DNA of 43,160 nucleotides from assembly GCA_043802745.1 (NCBI GenBank), contig JAZDKU010000041.1:1-43160 (forward strand). The letters run 5' to 3'. A program made the translations under genes and the position numbers. Every line of letters begins with the position of its first letter. The first letter of the stretch is position 1. Shown here one piece after another: positions 38,359 through 43,160 of this stretch. The DNA comes from STD1-80 sp043802745. Its GTDB lineage: Bacteria > Patescibacteriota > Minisyncoccia > Minisyncoccales > CG1-02-41-26. The notes under the pieces are model-generated. The model was not told the origin of the DNA and did not search any database. It saw only the letters and a program-made list of their open reading frames with translations.

Positions 38359-39042
38359 ATGATTTTTAATTACATTAAAACCGCTGTAAAAAAACAATGC
38401 CAGAGAAAGAGACAGGCAAGGGTTTGGTCTAATAATGAATTGGCGAAATTTGCTTCATTTTTTAGTGGCAGGATAATTAACGTGAGTGGCTGGAAAGACG
38501 AAGATAAACAGAATGGATTATATAAAAATTATTTTATTAACGCTAAAGAGTATTTTGTTTCTAATATAGAAGGCGACAAAGGTCTTTCGGACTTAGTAGA
38601 CGAAGTTTATTTAGACCTAGAGAAACCTCTATCCGAGCAACTTCAAAGGAATTTTGATGTGGCTTTTTGTCATACTACACTTGAACATATTTTTCATATT
38701 AACGCTGCTTTTGATAGTCTTTGCCTTTTGTCTAAAGACATTGTGATTTTGGTGGTTCCATTTTTACAGGAACAGCATTGGACTGATTCGTATGGCGATT
38801 TTTGGCGATTTACCCCGCAAAATATTATTAGAAATTTCAAGGAACGGGGGTTTCAGATTTTGTATCTTTCCCAAACACCTTATAATAATAATCCAGTTTA
38901 TCTTTTTGCCATTGCCACTTGCAATTTTGCCAAATGGCAGGAAAAATTTTCTCCTATTAAAATTACCGACGGCGCTATCGATGATTTTGCCAAGCCAAAA
39001 TGGTACTGTCCTTTCATCCAAAAAATCTATGCTAAACGATAA
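38359..39042 (+). CDS. Methyltransferase-like protein without a clear SAM motif I
   Basis: 227 aa from ATG 38359 (MIFNYIKTAVKKQC); the longer frame from 38296 runs inside the glycosyltransferase gene. FDVAFCHTTLEHIFHINAAF looks like the post-I motif and later strand of a class I methyltransferase (compare xxxxxxLEHI), and HWTDSYGDFWRFTPQNI resembles sugar-linked methyltransferases. I see no G-x-G-x-G where expected; the N-terminus reads IINVSGWKDEDKQN. It may be an inactive partner or a divergent enzyme. It overlaps the next gene by 14 bp. Confidence 0.6.
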   Translation: MIFNYIKTAVKKQCQRKRQARVWSNNELAKFASFFSGRIINVSGWKDEDKQNGLYKNYFINAKEYFVSNIEGDKGLSDLVDEVYLDLEKPLSEQLQRNFDVAFCHTTLEHIFHINAAFDSLCLLSKDIVILVVPFLQEQHWTDSYGDFWRFTPQNIIRNFKERGFQILYLSQTPYNNNPVYLFAIATCNFAKWQEKFSPIKITDGAIDDFAKPKWYCPFIQKIYAKR

Positions 39043-39877
39043 AATCGGATTTTTTAAATATCTTTTGTGGCGAAACGATAAAATATGGCCAAAATTAAGC
39101 CAAAAAGAGCAAGAAAGAGTTTTACAGGCAAATAAAAGCTACAACAATATTCGAGATGATTATAAAAATCCTGAATTTTACGGCGATGGCCGGGTTGTTG
39201 GGGGAGAAAATTGGGACGCTTCAGACAATCGTTTGTCGTTTTTTAGGGGGGCTATAATAAACGAAGTTTTAGAGGGTCAGAAGCCAAAAAGCATTTTGGA
39301 AATAGGTCCGGGTCCTGGTTTCTATACTCGTTTGATTTGCGAAAAAAAATATGTTCAAGAGTATATTGGTATTGACATTGTGCAGCCGTTTTTAGATTAT
39401 TTAAAGCCAAGATTAGAGAATTTAAAAACTCAAAAAAGCGACTTTGTTTTTCAGCTTGCTTGTGATGATTTTATGAATTTAAATTACGCTAGTCGTTTTG
39501 ATTTGATTGTTCTTCTTTCTACTGTGCATCACATTCCAAATAGGCAGGATTTATTTTTTAAGTTGTCTGAGTTTTTAAAAAAAGATGGCTTGATATTGTG
39601 CATTGACCCCAGCCATTATTGGCGAAGAAAGTTGCATTTATTGAAAAGCATGTGTTTTTATCTAAAAAAATCTTATTATTCAAAACTGGAAAATTTAGGC
39701 ACGCACCATATGTGTTCGTCTGAGGAATATGAAAAGCTTGCTTCGAAAAATGGTATGGTCATTGAGAAAGAGTGGTTTATTTTGCCTAAAAAGTTTATGA
39801 AAAATAGGGTGTTATCCCACCACTCTTGGTGGCGTCGAGCTTCTAGTGAAATTGCCATTTTACTTAAAAAATTATAA
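39029..39877 (+). CDS. Class I SAM-dependent methyltransferase
   Basis: 282 aa from ATG 39029 (MLNDKIGFFKYLLW); earlier starts fall inside the previous gene. Motif I is SILEIGPGPGFYTRLI at about 88-103, then YIGIDIVQPF, FDLIVLLSTVHHIP and DGLILCIDP. Basic and aromatic residues in the C-terminal half (SHYWRRKLHLLKSMCFYLKK) suggest membrane contact. It overlaps the methyltransferase-like gene upstream by 14 bp, so the pair may work together on a glycan or lipid carrier. Confidence 0.8.
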   Translation: MLNDKIGFFKYLLWRNDKIWPKLSQKEQERVLQANKSYNNIRDDYKNPEFYGDGRVVGGENWDASDNRLSFFRGAIINEVLEGQKPKSILEIGPGPGFYTRLICEKKYVQEYIGIDIVQPFLDYLKPRLENLKTQKSDFVFQLACDDFMNLNYASRFDLIVLLSTVHHIPNRQDLFFKLSEFLKKDGLILCIDPSHYWRRKLHLLKSMCFYLKKSYYSKLENLGTHHMCSSEEYEKLASKNGMVIEKEWFILPKKFMKNRVLSHHSWWRRASSEIAILLKKL

Positions 39878-39880
39878 TTT

Positions 39881-41083
39881 ATGAGAGTTGCTTTTCTTGT
39901 AGAGAGGAATACTTATTTTAGGACATTTGGTCCAGTTATTGACGAAGCCATGAAAAGAGGTCATCAGGTTTTTTGTTTTTATAATTACAGCCAACCCAGA
40001 ACTGGCTCAAAAGGTTATCAATTTCCAGATATAAATCAAGCTCCTAAATTTAAAAATGGGCAGGTTGTTTCCTTGGAATTTAAAACAGAAAATGAGTTTG
40101 TTGAAAAAGTTTTAACAAATGGCATTCATGTTGTTGTTTCTTTAAATACATCAGAAAGTAACCTTGCTTTGATAAAAGAGTTGAAGTTGAGGGGTATCTA
40201 CTGGGTGGCTTTGCAAAATGGATTTGACACAGTTGCAATATCCGGGGATTATTTAGCTGTACCTGATAAGTTTTTTATATATTCTTGGGAGTGGCTTGAG
40301 TGTATTTTTGATTATTTAGAAAGAGCAGGCAAGGCACAAGAAGATAACTTTTTGGCATTTAAAAATAAATTGCAAGAAAAGGTTAAGCCAGTTGGGTTTT
40401 GGCTTTGCGAAAAGGACGCTTTATCATCTCAAAGAGACATAAAAAACAAATGGGGGATTCCTTTGGATAAAAAAGTTGTTTTGCTTTTACCGTTTCCTTT
40501 TGGCTCAAGCTTGAAGACATTTTGGACAGGATATAGATACGGAACAAGATTTTTTAGCCAGCAAAATGATTACAATGTTTGTTTGGCTATAAGAAAATTT
40601 TGTGACAATAACAATGCGGTTTTGTTGGTTAAATGTCGGAAAAAAGACCCAGCTAAAAGGTATTTAACTAAAATGGCAGATAAGGTTGTTTATGATGAGG
40701 GCTTTTATCCGTCAACCACTATGGAGTGTTTTTCTATAGCTGATATTTGTTTTAACTTTTATTCAACAGCGGTTATTGAAGCAATTGCTATGAGCGTTCC
40801 CAATGTTTGCATAGCCCCAGAAACAAAGGATTGGCAAGACATTGCTACCCCTCTTTGGCAAATGATTTTGTCTAAAGCAAGAGATTTTTTTGACTTTCCT
40901 GGGGCTTCTTACTTAAGAACAATTCCCGAGAGTATTGCTAACTTGCCAAAACAAACTTTAGCTGATTTTTCTTTTAGTAAAGATAAACAAGCCCAATATT
41001 TGCAAAAATTTGCCCATAGCAACATTGAAACAGCTTCTTTAAATATTATTTTAGAGATTGAAAAATCGATTAAAAAAGAGTAG
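39881..41083 (+). CDS. Putative GT-B glycosyl- or glycerophosphotransferase-like protein
   Basis: 400 aa, not confidently recognised. The N-terminus MRVAFLVERNTYFRTFGPVIDEAMKRGHQV (first part) suits a GT-B Rossmann half. A second Rossmann half starts near KKVVLLLPFPFGSSLKTFW, and SIADICFNFYSTAVIEAIAMSVPNVCIAPE resembles the donor-side helix of CDP-glycerol glycerophosphotransferase or GT-B enzymes. No membrane helix is seen. It begins 3 bases after the methyltransferase, pointing to a shared pathway. Confidence 0.55.
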   Translation: MRVAFLVERNTYFRTFGPVIDEAMKRGHQVFCFYNYSQPRTGSKGYQFPDINQAPKFKNGQVVSLEFKTENEFVEKVLTNGIHVVVSLNTSESNLALIKELKLRGIYWVALQNGFDTVAISGDYLAVPDKFFIYSWEWLECIFDYLERAGKAQEDNFLAFKNKLQEKVKPVGFWLCEKDALSSQRDIKNKWGIPLDKKVVLLLPFPFGSSLKTFWTGYRYGTRFFSQQNDYNVCLAIRKFCDNNNAVLLVKCRKKDPAKRYLTKMADKVVYDEGFYPSTTMECFSIADICFNFYSTAVIEAIAMSVPNVCIAPETKDWQDIATPLWQMILSKARDFFDFPGASYLRTIPESIANLPKQTLADFSFSKDKQAQYLQKFAHSNIETASLNIILEIEKSIKKE

Positions 41084-41113
41084 AGTAATACAAATAACAA
41101 AGAATAAACAACC

Positions 41114-42076
41114 ATGCCATTAAATAATAAAACAATTCTAGTAACTGGGGGAGTGGGGAGTTTTGGCTCTAAGTTTGTGGAGATTGCCCTGAAAAAGTAT
41201 AACCCCAAAGCCATTAGAGTCCTTGATATTTCCGAAGAAAAAGAAGTGGCCATGGAAAGAAAGTTTAATGACCCTCGTTTAAGGTTTTTTATTGGGGATG
41301 TGAGAGATAAGAATAGGCTAGAAAGAGCTATGGCTGGCGTTGATATTGTGGTGCATACTGCCGCCCTAAAACATGTTACGGTTTGTGAGTATAACCCTAT
41401 TGAGGCGGTGAGAGTTAATATTGATGGCGCGGTTAACGTGGTTAATGCCGCCATTGACCAGGGCATTCCAAAAGTTATTGCTCTGGGCACTGACAAAGCT
41501 GTTTATCCAGTTAATTTGTATGGAGCCTCGAAAATGGTTATGGAAAAGATTTTTGTTCAAGGCAATGTTTATTCCAAGAATAATGCCACTAAATTATCCT
41601 GCACTAGATATGGCAATGTGGTGGGTTCGTCGGGCTCGGTGGTGCCTTTGTTTCGTGAGCAAGCTAAAACTGGGAAAATCACTATTACCCACAAAGACAT
41701 GACACGGTTTTGGATAACTTTAGAGCAGGGGGTTGAATTTGTTATTAAGTCTATTGAGCGAATGGACGGGGGCGAGATATTTGTGCCAAAGATTCCTTCT
41801 ATGAAAATTATGGATTTAGCCAATCTGGTGGCTCCAGATGCGGAAAAAGAAATCACTGGTATTAGGCCAGGCGAGAAAATTCATGAGGATTTAATTACCA
41901 AAGAAGAAGCCAGGCACACCAAAGAATACGATGATCATTTTGTTATTGAGCCAGAGTTTTCTTTTTGGCAGTATAAAGAAGAAAAAGGTGGAAAGCCATT
42001 AGCTGAAGGATTTAGATATACCAGCGATACAAATAAGCAGTGGCTTACGCAAGAGGATTTGCGAAAAATTATATGA
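41114..42076 (+). CDS. pseB: UDP-GlcNAc 4,6-dehydratase (inverting), first pseudaminic acid enzyme
   Basis: 320 aa, short SDR of the PseB/FlaA1 type. ILVTGGVGSFGSKFVEIALK (NAD loop), HTAALKHVTVCEYNPIEAV (shown in part), ALGTDKAVYPVNLYGASKMVMEK with the TDKA and Y-x3-K catalytic motifs, TRYGNVVGSSGSVVPLF, and FRYTSDTNKQWL at the C-terminus. It removes water from UDP-GlcNAc and inverts C5. The next gene is the matching transaminase PseC, overlapping by 4 bp, which makes the assignment firm. Confidence 0.93.
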   Translation: MPLNNKTILVTGGVGSFGSKFVEIALKKYNPKAIRVLDISEEKEVAMERKFNDPRLRFFIGDVRDKNRLERAMAGVDIVVHTAALKHVTVCEYNPIEAVRVNIDGAVNVVNAAIDQGIPKVIALGTDKAVYPVNLYGASKMVMEKIFVQGNVYSKNNATKLSCTRYGNVVGSSGSVVPLFREQAKTGKITITHKDMTRFWITLEQGVEFVIKSIERMDGGEIFVPKIPSMKIMDLANLVAPDAEKEITGIRPGEKIHEDLITKEEARHTKEYDDHFVIEPEFSFWQYKEEKGGKPLAEGFRYTSDTNKQWLTQEDLRKII

Positions 42077-43160
42077 TAATTCCTTATGGAAAACAATGGA
42101 TCGACCAGAGCGATATTGAGGCTGTGGTTGAAGTATTAAAAAGCGATTGGCTAACTTGCGGGCCAAAGGTTGATGAGTTTGAAAAAGCTATAGCTGATTA
42201 TTGCCACGCAAAATATGCAGTGGCTTTTTCCTCGGGCACCTCTGCTTTGCATGGAGCTTATAACGCTTTGGGGATAAAGCAAGGGGACGAGGTTATTACA
42301 ACGCCTTTAACTTTTTCCGCCACTAGTAATGGAGTGGTTTATTGCCAAGGAACGCCAGTTTTCTGCGATATAAACAAAGAGACATTAAATATAAATCCTG
42401 AGCTTGTCGAAGGACGAATAAATTCTAAAACCAAAGCTATTGCTATTGTGGATCTGGCTGGTCAGCCTTGCGATTTTGACACTATCAGCGCAATTGCCAA
42501 AAAACATAACTTAGCCATTGTGGAAGATGCAGCCCAAGCCTTGGGCTCACAGTATAAGGGAAGGCAAGTAGGCTCAATGGCGGATTTAACTATTTTAAGT
42601 TTTCATCCAGTGAAAACAATTACTAGCGGAGAAGGGGGGATGGTGTTAACTAACAGTGAAGAGCTAGCCAATAAATTAAAAAATTTCAGACACCATGGTA
42701 TTGTTAAAAAACCTGAAAAAGGGCCTTGGTATTATGAAATTGAAAATTTAGGCTATAACTATCGTTTAACTGACATTCATTGCGCTTTAGGGCTTTCCCA
42801 ATTAAAAAAGCTAGACGAATTTGTTAAAAGAAGAAGAGAGATTGTGCAAAAGTATCAGGAGGCGTTTGCCAATATGCCAGAAGTTATTTTAATAAAAGAA
42901 GAAATCTTTGCTAAAAGCGCTTGGCATATTTATCCTGTGCAATTTGATTTAGATAAATTAAAAATTGGCCGGAGAGAAATTTTTGAGCAATTGTCCCAAA
43001 AGGGTATAAAATGCCAAGTGCATCACGTGCCAGTGCACTACATGCCGTTTTATCAAAAAACATTTGGCTATAAAAAGGGGGATTTCCCGATAACCGAGCA
43101 ATACTATGAAAGAGCTATTACCTTGCCTTTGTTTCCTAAATTAACAGATGAGGAAGTTGA
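42073..43160 (+). CDS. pseC: UDP-4-amino-4,6-dideoxy-N-acetyl-altrosamine transaminase, 3'-truncated by the window end
   Basis: At least 362 codons; the window ends before the stop (the family is ~380 aa, so nearly complete). MIIPYGKQWIDQSDIEAVVE is a PseC start. FSSGTSALHGAYNALG, VEDAAQALGS and the PLP lysine in SFHPVKTITSGEGG are as in DegT/PseC enzymes, and VHHVPVHYMPFYQ is the sugar-binding C-terminal motif. It adds the C4 amino group to the PseB product. A 17-bp widespread repeat-like string lies in frame at 42397-42413 (PELVEG). Later Pse genes are presumably past the edge. Confidence 0.93.
   Translation, partial: MIIPYGKQWIDQSDIEAVVEVLKSDWLTCGPKVDEFEKAIADYCHAKYAVAFSSGTSALHGAYNALGIKQGDEVITTPLTFSATSNGVVYCQGTPVFCDINKETLNINPELVEGRINSKTKAIAIVDLAGQPCDFDTISAIAKKHNLAIVEDAAQALGSQYKGRQVGSMADLTILSFHPVKTITSGEGGMVLTNSEELANKLKNFRHHGIVKKPEKGPWYYEIENLGYNYRLTDIHCALGLSQLKKLDEFVKRRREIVQKYQEAFANMPEVILIKEEIFAKSAWHIYPVQFDLDKLKIGRREIFEQLSQKGIKCQVHHVPVHYMPFYQKTFGYKKGDFPITEQYYERAITLPLFPKLTDEEV

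Noticed and set aside
38792..39028. Long N-terminal extension of the second methyltransferase
   Set aside because: The 79 extra residues are the preceding gene read in another frame; the methyltransferase begins at ATG 39029.
1..43160. Recoded UGA (Gracilibacteria/SR1 code)
   Set aside because: Genes end normally at UGA, for example 16436-16438 and 42074-42076, and no conserved domain needs UGA readthrough.

Overview
The window looks like a chromosomal segment of a Patescibacteria/CPR bacterium, most likely a Parcubacteria-type lineage. The reasons are: AT-rich DNA; almost no Shine-Dalgarno sequences; exported proteins that pair a signal peptide with a short coiled coil and a peptidoglycan-binding (PGB_1) domain; and a large glycan gene cluster packed as short, overlapping genes. 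UGA is used as an ordinary stop, for example at 16436-16438, which argues against the UGA-recoding Gracilibacteria/SR1 lineages. Taxonomy is inferred and no rRNA or tRNA gene was recognised.

Region 1 (1-12709) is about the cell envelope. It opens with the 3' end of an exported LTD/FN3/DUF1566 protein. A 543-bp gene-free stretch follows, holding two inverted repeats and a self-contained candidate small RNA (promoter, 14-bp palindrome, folded body, terminator). Next come an HTH regulator, an ECF sigma factor and a membrane protein of anti-sigma type, then a 1208-aa S-layer-like protein, a 503-aa repetitive surface protein, an FN3/PGB_1 protein and a wall-anchored HExxH metalloprotease. Four copies of a GC-rich ~40-bp palindrome lie in this region, one inside the protease reading frame.

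Region 2 (12714-24418) is a + strand glycan operon. It encodes a Gfo/Idh/MocA dehydrogenase, a fused acetyltransferase-aminotransferase (WbpD-WbpE type), two sugar-nucleotide SDRs, a glycosyltransferase, a short UDP-sugar dehydrogenase, a GatZ-like TIM barrel and a methyltransferase. It ends with a carbamoylation module resembling sxtI-sxtJ-sxtK plus an SGNH protein.

Region 3 (24421-29447) has a REP-associated tyrosine transposase bounded by its own palindromes, followed by complete carA and carB. CarAB makes carbamoyl phosphate, the donor used by the carbamoyltransferase of region 2, so the two regions probably form one functional unit split by the transposon.

Region 4 (29502-35508) carries a GT9 glycosyltransferase and an ADP-D-glycero-D-manno-heptose pathway (gmhA, hldA and an unusual hldC-gmhB fusion), then a class III aminotransferase and a radical SAM protein of unknown target.

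Region 5 (35511-37192) is a minus-strand block of two Nudix hydrolases and a GNAT acetyltransferase. Two of these use perfect Shine-Dalgarno sequences unlike anything else here, so they are probably foreign.

Region 6 (37332-43160) resumes + strand glycan synthesis with a glycosyltransferase, two methyltransferase-like proteins, a GT-B-like protein, then PseB and PseC, which begin pseudaminic acid synthesis. Overall the window couples a surface-layer/wall-anchored protein set to a rich supply of decorated nucleotide sugars. Several transcription units appear to be leaderless, with an extended -10 box seven or eight bases before the ATG.
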